Assembly: GCA_034435955.1 (NCBI GenBank)
Contig: DAOTWA010000049.1
Coordinates: 1 to 50,694, forward strand
Origin: DAOTWA01 sp034435955
Lineage (GTDB): Bacteria > Chloroflexota > Anaerolineae > Anaerolineales > Anaerolineaceae
Reading direction: 5' to 3'
Length of the DNA stretch: 50,694 bases
This document shows, piece by piece, positions 27,346 through 34,880 of this stretch (positions are counted from its first letter, which is position 1; every line of letters starts with the position of its first letter). A program made the position numbers and the translations under genes. Below the pieces are notes generated by a model, which was given only the letters and a program-made list of their open reading frames with translations, was not told the DNA's origin and searched no databases.

Positions 27346-28984
27346 CACCCGGCTTGGTTTCGCTCTCGTCTTCGGTGAGGTAACCCATTTCTGCCAGGGC
27401 CCTAAGCACTTTCTGCCGGGCACCGGGTTGAATAACGACCGCGGTGGGTCCGAGAGGGTCGCCCAGGAAGCGCGCTGCGCGCGAGCGGCGTAGCGCGGCG
27501 AGCATTTCAGGGGAAGCCAGGCGCAGGACGGTGACCGGTTCCATGCGGGCCTGCACGCCGTCCAATTCCCAGCGCTGTATGGCGCGTACCAGAGAGGGCG
27601 GCGGCGGCGCGCTACTATGGCGGCGAAGCAGGGTAATCAGATGGCTGACACGCAGGTTTTGCCGACGCGCCCGAGCCAATGAAGCGGGGGTGATACGATA
27701 GCGGTATTCACCGCCTTCCTGGCCTTCCCAACGGCAAAAGCGGGCGATCTGGTAGCGGGCCGAGCGGGGAAAGCGCCTTTGGATGCGCAGGACGCCTTCG
27801 GCGTTTACAACCAGGCGCCCATCCTCGGCTGGCAGTCCCTCGGGAGCGCTACCAGCCAGCAGCGCAGACGCCCAGGAAGACAGGCGAAATGCAGCCGGCA
27901 AAGTCTCCGGCGAAGCGGAGGCAAGATCGGTCAGGCCAAGCCAATGGAGCGGACCGCAGATCATGAAGCGGATCAGGGCGCCGTCCACTGCGTCCCAATG
28001 CTCGTAACCACGCAGGTAGCTGCCGCTGACAGCATCGCGAATGAACCAGGAATCATAGTCGCCGGCCGGTCGTTGAAAGTCAGGCCAGCGCTCGTGGATG
28101 GCTTCGACCAGCCTGGCGAGATTCCACCACATCCCTGCAGGCAGGTTGGTGATCAGATCCAACAGGAATTTCCGCGCCCTCAGCGGGTCGTTGGACCATT
28201 CTCCCTCGAAGATCAGTCCTGGCAGGAGCCTCAGCTCGTTGAAAGTGGGGGAATTTCTCCAGGCCTGCACGAGAGAGGCGAGCGCCTCACCTCGCGAAGC
28301 CTCGAGGAATACGCGAGCTGGCTCAGGTCGTGGGAGGCGGTTTTCATCCACCAGACCGGCGGCGATCAGCAGCATCTCCAGAAAACGCGAGAAAGCCGCA
28401 TCCAGCCCGGCGAATTCGGGAGGTGGATAACCGGCGCGCAGGGCAGCCAGGAAGGTGGTGGCGTGATCGAGGATGCGATCGTCGCCAGGAATAGCGTGAG
28501 CGCATTCTTCCGGAGGGGCAGGCTGTCCTATCGGCGGTCCTTCCTGACCCTCCAGAGGCGGAAGCAACGCCATCAGGTCATCGGGCACGTAGGCGAATTC
28601 CTGCGGTTCGGTGGGGGTATCAAAGAAGGCGCGCCCGATCAAGGCGCGATACCAAAGCGCTTCGGAGGGGGAAGCAGGGGAGAGCTGGGGCTTCTCGCGG
28701 TCACGCCGGGCTGGCCCCATCTCGCGGATGGCGCCATAACGGCGGGCAAAGAGAGCATAGGGTAGGCGGCCGCCGTTCCATTGCAGATCGGCCAGGGCAG
28801 TCTGAGCCTTTTGAGGTAAGGCGGCCACGATCTCGCGCACCAGATCGGCATCCAGCAAGCGGGAAACCAGGATCGACCTGGCTGCGGCTGCATCGGGAGC
28901 CTCGAGCTCTACGCCCCACAAACCTGCCACGATCTTCAAGAAGCCAAGGTCGCGTCCTTGCAGGCTGTGAATCAGGTCAGGCAT
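27341..28984 (-). CDS. XPB/Ssl2-like helicase-associated domain protein without ATPase core
   Basis: The 547-residue protein resembles the non-ATPase parts of bacterial XPB-like helicases. The last 140 residues (RYQIARFCRWEGQ onward, with YRYRITPASLARARRQ) match the Helicase_C_3-type conserved region of the XPB/Ssl2 group. No Walker A or DEAD motif is present in any part, so it is not an active helicase by itself. It could be a DNA-binding or regulatory relic, or a member of a stand-alone family. It lies 12 bases after the lipid kinase gene and 79 before KBL. Function unknown. Confidence 0.6.
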   Translation of the reverse strand: MPDLIHSLQGRDLGFLKIVAGLWGVELEAPDAAAARSILVSRLLDADLVREIVAALPQKAQTALADLQWNGGRLPYALFARRYGAIREMGPARRDREKPQLSPASPSEALWYRALIGRAFFDTPTEPQEFAYVPDDLMALLPPLEGQEGPPIGQPAPPEECAHAIPGDDRILDHATTFLAALRAGYPPPEFAGLDAAFSRFLEMLLIAAGLVDENRLPRPEPARVFLEASRGEALASLVQAWRNSPTFNELRLLPGLIFEGEWSNDPLRARKFLLDLITNLPAGMWWNLARLVEAIHERWPDFQRPAGDYDSWFIRDAVSGSYLRGYEHWDAVDGALIRFMICGPLHWLGLTDLASASPETLPAAFRLSSWASALLAGSAPEGLPAEDGRLVVNAEGVLRIQRRFPRSARYQIARFCRWEGQEGGEYRYRITPASLARARRQNLRVSHLITLLRRHSSAPPPPSLVRAIQRWELDGVQARMEPVTVLRLASPEMLAALRRSRAARFLGDPLGPTAVVIQPGARQKVLRALAEMGYLTEDESETKPGV

Positions 28985-28996
28985 ACCGAATGATCA

Positions 28997-29908
28997 TCAC
29001 ACGACCGCATCCAGTTCACCCGGAAGGAGCTGCACTTCCAGCCGGTCGGTGGTGGAGCCAAAGCCGGCCAGGACCTCGCCATCGGCGTGGATATAGAGCG
29101 GCCGGTCTGATGTGAGTGTCAGGCGCTTGAAATCCGCCATGTGGATATAGGGCAGGCTTTGATGGGTGTGATTCAGGAACCTTGTCAGGGTGTAGAGCAT
29201 CATCGGGCGCGAGATGCGGTTAACAGACACGTAAGTGAAGAGACCATCGTCCGGCCTGGCATTGGGAGCGAGGAAAAAGCCGCCGCCCTCGCGCGGTCCG
29301 TTGCACAGCACGAGCATCAGCAGCTCGCGTTCCCAGGTTTCATTCTCCGTCTGGATGCTCAGGCGGAAGGGAAAATAATTAAACGCAATGGTCTGCAGGA
29401 CGGCCAGAAAATAGACGGCGAAGCCTTGGAAGAGGGGGACGCGGCGGGAATTGATCGTTACCACCGTGTCGAAGCCGATGCCGATGGCGTTGATCCAATA
29501 TTCGACCCGCCCATGGCCATCGACGATCTGGCCGACATCAACGGGATGCGGTTGACCAAAAAGCGCCTGGCGCAATGCCAGATCGGGGCGATCCGAGATG
29601 CCGATAGAGAAGGCAAAGTCGTTGCCCGAACCGAGCGGGACGATGCCCAGGCGGGGGCGGCGATCGCGGGGCACTTTCATCAGTCCGTTGATGACCTCAT
29701 GGACGGTGCCATCGCCACCCATGGCCACCACCACATCATAGCCTTCGAGGGCAGCCTGGTGGGCAATTTCAGAAGCATGGCCGGGGTAGACGGTTCCGGC
29801 CCAGTCGGCACCACCATGCTCGTAAACGATCGGCCGGAGTGAAGAGGCAATGTGCCAGGCTCTGCCAAGGTTCGCAATTGGGTTAAAGATCAGCTTGACT
29901 TTGGGCAT
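28997..29908 (-). CDS. Diacylglycerol/lipid kinase family protein (DagK/YegS type)
   Basis: A 303-residue kinase with the conserved nucleotide-binding motif VVAMGGDGTVHEVINGL near residue 60 and GIVPLGSGNDFAFSIG near residue 88. The first residues KVKLIFNPIANLGRA are the usual N-terminal strand, and the C-terminal FKRLTLTSDRPLYIHADGE block is the typical second domain. It should phosphorylate a lipid such as diacylglycerol with ATP at the membrane. It follows the cyclase gene by 23 bases, and both are probably one transcript. The exact lipid is unknown. Confidence 0.85.
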   Translation of the reverse strand: MPKVKLIFNPIANLGRAWHIASSLRPIVYEHGGADWAGTVYPGHASEIAHQAALEGYDVVVAMGGDGTVHEVINGLMKVPRDRRPRLGIVPLGSGNDFAFSIGISDRPDLALRQALFGQPHPVDVGQIVDGHGRVEYWINAIGIGFDTVVTINSRRVPLFQGFAVYFLAVLQTIAFNYFPFRLSIQTENETWERELLMLVLCNGPREGGGFFLAPNARPDDGLFTYVSVNRISRPMMLYTLTRFLNHTHQSLPYIHMADFKRLTLTSDRPLYIHADGEVLAGFGSTTDRLEVQLLPGELDAVV

Positions 29909-29931
29909 CCATTCTCACATGGTTGGAGTGA

Positions 29932-31173
29932 TTAATTACCGGAAAAATCCGCGTACAAGTCTTGCGAAGGAGGCAATTCGCTGAGCAGAGGAAGCACGCT
30001 GCCGGGTCCCAGGTGTTTGGCCTGGTAGAGGTTCTGGTCGGCGGCCTGGATCAGCGAGAGCCAATCGTAAGCGTCGGTTGGGAAGATGGCGATGCCTACG
30101 GAAACGCTGACGCGCTGGTCCGGCGCGCCGGGCAGGTGCAAATCGAGGTTTGCCAGGGAATTCTGAATGCGCCGGGCAACCGCGACAGCGGTCTCCATGG
30201 AGGTATCCGGCAGGATGAGGGCTAGTTCATCACCGCCGTAGCGCGCCAGAGAGTCCTTATCCCGGACTGCGTTCTGCATGTCCTGACTGATGATCTTGAG
30301 CACCTGATCGCCAAGCAGATGCCCATAGGTGTCATTGATGACCTTAAAGCCATCCAGATCCAGCATCATGAAGGCGAAAGAGGTTTGGAGGTTCTGGGCC
30401 TGCTGACACTCGAACTGCAACCTTTCTTCTAAGGCGCGACGATTTGGCAAGCCGGTCAGCGGGTCGAGATGGGCTTCAAGGTAAGCCTGTTTGTGCTTAC
30501 GGGCATTGTTGATGGATATGGCTGCGTGGTCGGCCAGAAGCTGAAGCAGGCGCAGGTCATCGCTGGTAAAAGGGCCGGGGCGTTCGCGAGCGGCGGTCAT
30601 CACGCCCACGACCCGCGTGCCAACCTTCAACGGGATGCCGATGATGGCGCCGCTCCATCCAGTTCCGCGATAGAGGTAATGGCGGCTCATGTCGGGTACA
30701 TGCAGGATCTCGCCGTGGCGGGCAACCGTGTAGGTCAGGCCATGCGGGCGCGGTGTGGTCCAGGGGATATTGTCCCGCCCGTCCGACCAGAGCGCGGCGC
30801 CGAAATTCAACCGGTCGTTTTCGTAGAGGAAAATGTGAGCGTCGGCTACATCGGGGATCAAGTGGAGGACGCTTTCCAGGATGATCTTGAGCACGGTCTG
30901 AAGATCCAGGCTGGCGGTCAAATTCAGGCTAACCTGGCGGAGGGTTTCCAGTTCAGTGATGCGCTGTTCGAGAGATTCGCGCAAAACCTGTTCAGGAAGG
31001 CCGCCTTCGGTCATGCCGTCCACAGGGGGGAAGGTATCACCTCTGCCAGCCACCTGGATGGATGCCAGGCGCTCGCGAATCAATCTGGCTAACAGCTCGC
31101 GATCCGAAGCCGTGATACGTTTCTTGTTTAGATGATCCAGCAAGCGAGTAAGTGTTTCAGCATCGGGGTCCAT
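29932..31173 (-). CDS. GAF-GGDEF diguanylate cyclase
   Basis: A 413-residue cytoplasmic signalling protein. A short N-terminal helical region (about residues 1-90) comes before a GAF domain (about 100-235), and the rest is GGDEF. The GGDEF core includes DPLTGLPNRRALEERL, FMMLDLDGFKVINDTYGH and ARYGGDELALILPD; the GGDEL variant keeps the catalytic residues. An RxxD inhibitory site (RDKD) lies five residues before it, so product feedback by c-di-GMP is likely. I chose ATG 31173; an in-frame TTG at 31311 would add about 46 residues. It is divergent from the DUF4388-GTPase pair. Confidence 0.85.
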   Translation of the reverse strand: MDPDAETLTRLLDHLNKKRITASDRELLARLIRERLASIQVAGRGDTFPPVDGMTEGGLPEQVLRESLEQRITELETLRQVSLNLTASLDLQTVLKIILESVLHLIPDVADAHIFLYENDRLNFGAALWSDGRDNIPWTTPRPHGLTYTVARHGEILHVPDMSRHYLYRGTGWSGAIIGIPLKVGTRVVGVMTAARERPGPFTSDDLRLLQLLADHAAISINNARKHKQAYLEAHLDPLTGLPNRRALEERLQFECQQAQNLQTSFAFMMLDLDGFKVINDTYGHLLGDQVLKIISQDMQNAVRDKDSLARYGGDELALILPDTSMETAVAVARRIQNSLANLDLHLPGAPDQRVSVSVGIAIFPTDAYDWLSLIQAADQNLYQAKHLGPGSVLPLLSELPPSQDLYADFSGN

Positions 31174-31383
31174 AGGTCTTATGGCCAGAAAGATGAACGT
31201 ATCCCCCTGCGGTGTATTTTCATCAATAAAAGAGGGAGGGGCGTTCCATACCTGAGATGAGCCTATTTTAAAGGTATTTTTATATTTTGGGTCGAATCCA
31301 GCCCTGTTCAATTCGTAACGAATTTGTAATGCAGCGCTGCAGGTTACCTTGCAAAAGTATTAAGTGTTGAACAATATCACCAT

Positions 31384-31412
31384 TTGACGGGCGTAAATCT
31401 AACCGTTATAAT
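31384..31412 (+). promoter_or_regulatory. Sigma70-type promoter for the DUF4388 gene
   Basis: TTGACG (31384-31389) and TATAAT (31407-31412) are separated by 17 bases, a near-consensus promoter. It points to the DUF4388 gene at 31469, giving a leader of about 50 bases. Confidence 0.7.
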
Positions 31413-31468
31413 CTTTTAATGTCCTGTTCAACAAATACAGCGCCAATCGGCTATGGCGAGGCCATATA

Positions 31469-32287
31469 ATGGCTTTACAAGGTAATTTACGCGATTTTAC
31501 CATCACCCAGTTACTAAATCTGGTAAACCTGGCAAGGAAAACGGGCACCCTGGTTGTGGAGGGTCCCAGCGATGTCGCGCTGCTTACATTCAAGGAGGGC
31601 AAGCTTTCCTACGCCCAGATGGATCACGAGGACAACAGCCTGGCCTATATACTGCGGCGTACGAACAAGATTTCCTCGTCGCAGTACCGCACGATCCGCG
31701 AACGGGCCTACCAAATGAGCGACAAGGAGCTCGGCCTGCTCCTCATCAACGCCGGCTATCTGACTCAGGAGGACATCCTCCTGAGCATCCAGCAATATTT
31801 CATCAACATCGTCCAGCGTCTTTTCACCTGGGTGGAGGGCTTTTTCCGCTTCGAGAACGCGGTAGCGCCGCCGGACGGCAAGATTACCGTGCGCATCGAC
31901 CTGGAAAATCTGATCATCGAAGGGTCCCGGCGGATGCGCGAATGGGAGCGCCTGCAGGAAGAAATCCCCAGCCTTGATATGGCCCTCAAATTTACCGATC
32001 GCCCGGGCACGAACCTGCGCAATGTCAATCTGAGTGTGGAAGAGTGGCGCGTGGTGTCTTATATCAATCCAAGGAACACTATTCGCCAGATTGCTCAGGC
32101 CGCGAAAATGAGCGACATGGAAATACGCAAGGTGGTTTATGGGCTCATTCAGGCAGGGTTGGCCGAGATTGTAAGGCCTGAGGGCATGCCGCCGCCGATC
32201 ACCTATCGGCCGGCATTCCAGTCCAATAATAAGGTGGAGCAAAAATCGTTGATCAACCGGCTGATCAGCCGTATCCGATCGCTTTGA
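31469..32287 (+). CDS. DUF4388 (PatA N-terminal-like) domain protein
   Basis: The 272-residue protein begins with a DUF4388 domain (ALQGNLRDFTITQLLNLVNL, then GKLSYAQM near residue 45 and later GYLTQEDILLSIQQYFINIV near residue 96). The C-terminal half (VEEWRVVSYINPRNTIRQIA onward) looks like a winged-helix segment. DUF4388 proteins are common partners in two-component and gliding-type signalling in Myxococcota and Chloroflexota. It lies 23 bases before the small GTPase and both share the strong promoter. I infer that it senses or scaffolds for the GTPase. No membrane span is seen. Confidence 0.8.
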   Translation: MALQGNLRDFTITQLLNLVNLARKTGTLVVEGPSDVALLTFKEGKLSYAQMDHEDNSLAYILRRTNKISSSQYRTIRERAYQMSDKELGLLLINAGYLTQEDILLSIQQYFINIVQRLFTWVEGFFRFENAVAPPDGKITVRIDLENLIIEGSRRMREWERLQEEIPSLDMALKFTDRPGTNLRNVNLSVEEWRVVSYINPRNTIRQIAQAAKMSDMEIRKVVYGLIQAGLAEIVRPEGMPPPITYRPAFQSNNKVEQKSLINRLISRIRSL

Positions 32288-32310
32288 CGCTTTTTTCTTG
32301 AGGATGGATC

Positions 32311-32853
32311 ATGCAGACGGTCAAAATGGTGGTTACCGGTCCCTATAATGCGGGCAAGACCGAATTCATCCGCTCTGTCAGTGAGATTGATGTCGTCTCA
32401 ACCGAGCGCAAGATCTCCTCACCGGCCGAACGGATGGTCAAAGAAACCACCACCGTTGCCATGGATTTTGGGCGTATTACGGTTGACGATGATCTGGTGC
32501 TTTATTTGTTTGGAACCCCTGGGCAGAAGCGTTTCGACTTCATGTGGGAAATCCTCTCGGAAGGTATGCTGGGCTTCATCGTCATGGTCGACAGCACGCG
32601 ACCAGAAACTTTTCGGGAGGCGCGCAGCATCCTGGAGACCTTCCGCGCTTACGCTCCAACGCCCTACATCGTTGCGGCCAACAAACAGGATTGCCAGGAC
32701 GCGTGGGATGTCGAGGACATGCGCTATGCCTTGCGTCTGGATTCCAGGGTGAAAATGCTGCCTTGTGTGGCCGTAAACCGAGAAACGGTGAAGACCGTTC
32801 TGCTGGAACTGCTGTACACGATCCTGGCCGAGATGGAAACGGGACAGGACTGA
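32311..32853 (+). CDS. MglA-like small GTPase
   Basis: A 180-residue G protein with all main motifs: G1 GPYNAGKTEFI near residue 10, G3 FGTPGQKRFDF near residue 70 and G4 NKQD near residue 127. It belongs to the bacterial ATP/GTP-binding group found beside DUF4388 and roadblock proteins (MglA/CvnD-like). It should cycle between GTP and GDP states and act as a switch in cell polarity, motility or signalling. The gene follows the DUF4388 gene closely. The G3 glutamine (GTPGQ) fits intrinsic hydrolysis control. No lipid anchor is visible at either end. Confidence 0.85.
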   Translation: MQTVKMVVTGPYNAGKTEFIRSVSEIDVVSTERKISSPAERMVKETTTVAMDFGRITVDDDLVLYLFGTPGQKRFDFMWEILSEGMLGFIVMVDSTRPETFREARSILETFRAYAPTPYIVAANKQDCQDAWDVEDMRYALRLDSRVKMLPCVAVNRETVKTVLLELLYTILAEMETGQD

Positions 32854-32890
32854 GTGAGCGGCCGGGCTGGTTTATCCTGTCCCCTCACTC

Positions 32891-32919
32891 TTGACATTCT
32901 CCCTGATCCTCACTAGAAT
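32891..32919 (+). promoter_or_regulatory. Promoter of the thiamine operon
   Basis: TTGACA (32891-32896) and TAGAAT (32914-32919) are spaced by 17 bases. Transcription should begin near 32926, just before the TPP riboswitch aptamer. Confidence 0.75.
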
Positions 32920-32929
32920 AAGTTTGAAA

Positions 32930-33025
32930 GTCAACGGGGAGCCCGGTTGTGCCGGGCTGAGAGGAGGACCAATAGTCCTCGACCCGCAGAACCTGATCCG
33001 GGTAATGCCGGCGGAGGGAGCAGAG
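32930..33025 (+). promoter_or_regulatory. TPP riboswitch aptamer (THI element)
   Basis: The conserved THI-box core is present. P3 is GCCCGG/CCGGGC (32941-32957), followed by CTGAGAG. An optional P3a hairpin is GAGGAC/GTCCTC (32964-32980). Next come ACCCGCAGAACCTGATCCGG and, after GTAATGCCGGC, the closing GGAGGGA. It binds thiamine pyrophosphate and precedes thiamine pyrophosphokinase and the transporter genes, the expected target for negative feedback. Confidence 0.93.
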
Positions 33026-33038
33026 CGCAATCGAATAA

Positions 33039-33070
33039 AGCCACCCTCGCTGGCAGAGGGTGGCTGTTTT
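33039..33070 (+). terminator. Riboswitch expression platform hairpin with embedded Shine-Dalgarno
   Basis: A perfect stem (AGCCACCCTC 33039-33048 with GAGGGTGGCT 33056-33065, seven-base loop) is followed by GTTTT and directly by the ATG at 33071. The 3' arm GAGGGTGG is also the only good Shine-Dalgarno of the next gene. The hairpin could thus stop transcription, hide the ribosome site, or both. The aptamer end (GAGGG at 33014-33018) could pair with CCCTC in the 5' arm as the antiterminator. Confidence 0.75.
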
Positions 33071-33748
33071 ATGGCTGAAAAGCGCGCGATTGTATTTGCC
33101 AACGGCGAGATCAACGATCTGGAAGCTGTGCGCGGACTGATCGAATCGGATGATTTTCTGGTCGCGGCTGACGGGGGCTACCATCATATGCAGGCGCTGG
33201 GTCTTCGACCCGGCCTCATCGTGGGTGACATGGACTCGCTGTCGAAAGAGGAAACTGAGCGGCTGCAGGCGGAAGGTGTGCAGATAGAGCTCCATCCAAA
33301 GGACAAGAACGAGACGGACTTGGAGTTAGCCCTGCAATGGGCTGCCCGCGCCGGGTATCCGATCATCGTTGTGGTGGGCGCGTTAGGCGGTCGCCTGGAC
33401 CAAACGCTGGGCAATGTCAGTCTGCTGGCCCAGCCGGGGTTGGATGACTTGCAGGTGCGCCTGTTGGATGGGACCACTGAGGCCTTTCTAATCCACGGCC
33501 GGGCAGAAATCCGCGGCGATATAGGTGACATTGTTTCCCTGCTGCCACTTTTCGGTCCGGCGGTTGGTGTGCTAACCGCGGGCTTGCGCTATCCTCTGCA
33601 CCGCGAGACGCTATACCCCGAACGCACGCGCGGCATCAGCAACGTCTTGGAAAGGCCGGTGGCGCAGGTTGAATTGAGTGCGGGTAATTTATTGTGCATC
33701 CATATCCGCCGGGCTCCTGTTCAGGATTTAGCCGAACGAAGGGAGTGA
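33071..33748 (+). CDS. thiN: Thiamine pyrophosphokinase
   Basis: The 225-residue enzyme transfers pyrophosphate from ATP to thiamine to give TPP. Motifs seen are VAADGGYHHM near residue 31, VGDMDSLSKEE near residue 51, DKNETDLELAL near residue 78 and GALGGRLDQTLGN near residue 103, which together form the catalytic and metal sites of this family. The start ATG at 33071 directly follows the riboswitch hairpin. Being the first gene in the riboswitch operon, it lets the cell salvage imported thiamine. Upstream in-frame codons lie inside the aptamer and are not starts. Confidence 0.9.
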   Translation: MAEKRAIVFANGEINDLEAVRGLIESDDFLVAADGGYHHMQALGLRPGLIVGDMDSLSKEETERLQAEGVQIELHPKDKNETDLELALQWAARAGYPIIVVVGALGGRLDQTLGNVSLLAQPGLDDLQVRLLDGTTEAFLIHGRAEIRGDIGDIVSLLPLFGPAVGVLTAGLRYPLHRETLYPERTRGISNVLERPVAQVELSAGNLLCIHIRRAPVQDLAERRE

Positions 33749-33752
33749 AGAG

Positions 33753-34880
33753 ATGAAGAGATTGACTTACACATTGTTATTTTTGGGATTGGCCGCCGCG
33801 ATGCTGTCGGCCTGCGCCGGTGCGCCGTCCGTGAGTACACCGACGCAAGCGGCCACGGCATCCGCGCAAATATCTACCCCTGAAACTGCGGCGACAGGCG
33901 GCGCGCCGGTCGAGACGCTGACAGTGATGACCCACGATTCCTTCGCGGCCAGCGACTCGGTGATCAAAGCCTTCGAGCAAGCCAACCATGCCAAGCTGGT
34001 TTTCCTGAAGAGCGGCGATGCCGGCGCTGCGCTGAATAAGGCCATCCTCTCCAAGGATGCTCCCCTGGCAGACGTATTCTATGGGGTGGACAACACTTTC
34101 CTGTCACGCGCGTTACAGGCCGGTATCTACGAACCGTACGCTTCACCCGAGCTGGCCAATATCCCCAGCCAGTTCAAGCTGGACCCGCAAGATCGTGCCC
34201 TGCCTGTCGATTATGGCGATGTGTGCATCAACTATGACAAGGCCTATTTCAAGGAGCACAACCTGCCTCTCCCCCAATCGCTGGAAGACCTGACCAAGCC
34301 GGAATACAAGGGGCTGCTGGTAGTGGAAAATCCGGCCACCTCTTCGCCAGGATTGGCTTTTATGCTGGCGACTGTGGCGCACTTTGGAGCGGATAAGTTT
34401 GTGGACTACTGGGCGAGCCTCAAGCAGAATGGCGTGGTGGTAGTCAATGGCTGGGAGACAGCCTATTACACCAACTTCAGCGGTTCCTCTGGCAAAGGCC
34501 CTCAGCCGATGGTCGTGTCATACGCCTCCAGCCCGCCGGCTGAAGTGGTGTATTCCAAGACGCCGCTGACCGATTCGCCCATCGGTACACTGACCGGGAA
34601 TGACATGTGCTTCAGACAGATTGAGTTTGTCGGCATCCTCAAGGGAACCAAGCACCTGGCTCTGGCGCAAAAGTGGGTGGACTACATGCTGAGTGTACCT
34701 TTCCAGGAGGATATGCCGTTGCAAATGTTCGTCTACCCGGTCAACCAGAACGCCAAACTACCGGAAGTGTTCGTGAAATACTCGCAGGTGCCGGAAAAAC
34801 CGGCTACCATGTCTCCCGACGAGATCGCGCAGAATCGGGACAAATGGATTCAGGAGTGGACCGCAGCGGTGCTTAAATGA
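33753..34880 (+). CDS. thiB: Thiamine ABC transporter substrate-binding lipoprotein
   Basis: A 375-residue secreted binding protein. The signal peptide ends in the lipobox MLSAC (Cys21), followed by a Thr/Ala-rich linker. The mature part matches TbpA/ThiB: VMTHDSFAASDSVIKAFEQ, then DVFYGVDNTFLSRALQAGI near residue 110, and YGDVCINYDKAYFKEH. It should bind thiamine or its phosphates outside the cell and hand it to the permease. It lies four bases after thiN and overlaps the permease start by four bases. The family assignment is strengthened by the TPP riboswitch upstream. Confidence 0.85.
   Translation: MKRLTYTLLFLGLAAAMLSACAGAPSVSTPTQAATASAQISTPETAATGGAPVETLTVMTHDSFAASDSVIKAFEQANHAKLVFLKSGDAGAALNKAILSKDAPLADVFYGVDNTFLSRALQAGIYEPYASPELANIPSQFKLDPQDRALPVDYGDVCINYDKAYFKEHNLPLPQSLEDLTKPEYKGLLVVENPATSSPGLAFMLATVAHFGADKFVDYWASLKQNGVVVVNGWETAYYTNFSGSSGKGPQPMVVSYASSPPAEVVYSKTPLTDSPIGTLTGNDMCFRQIEFVGILKGTKHLALAQKWVDYMLSVPFQEDMPLQMFVYPVNQNAKLPEVFVKYSQVPEKPATMSPDEIAQNRDKWIQEWTAAVLK

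Noticed and set aside
27779..28765. Plus-strand open frame of 328 codons opposite the XPB-like gene
   Set aside because: No recognisable domain, no good Shine-Dalgarno, and the opposite strand has a plausible protein in an operon.
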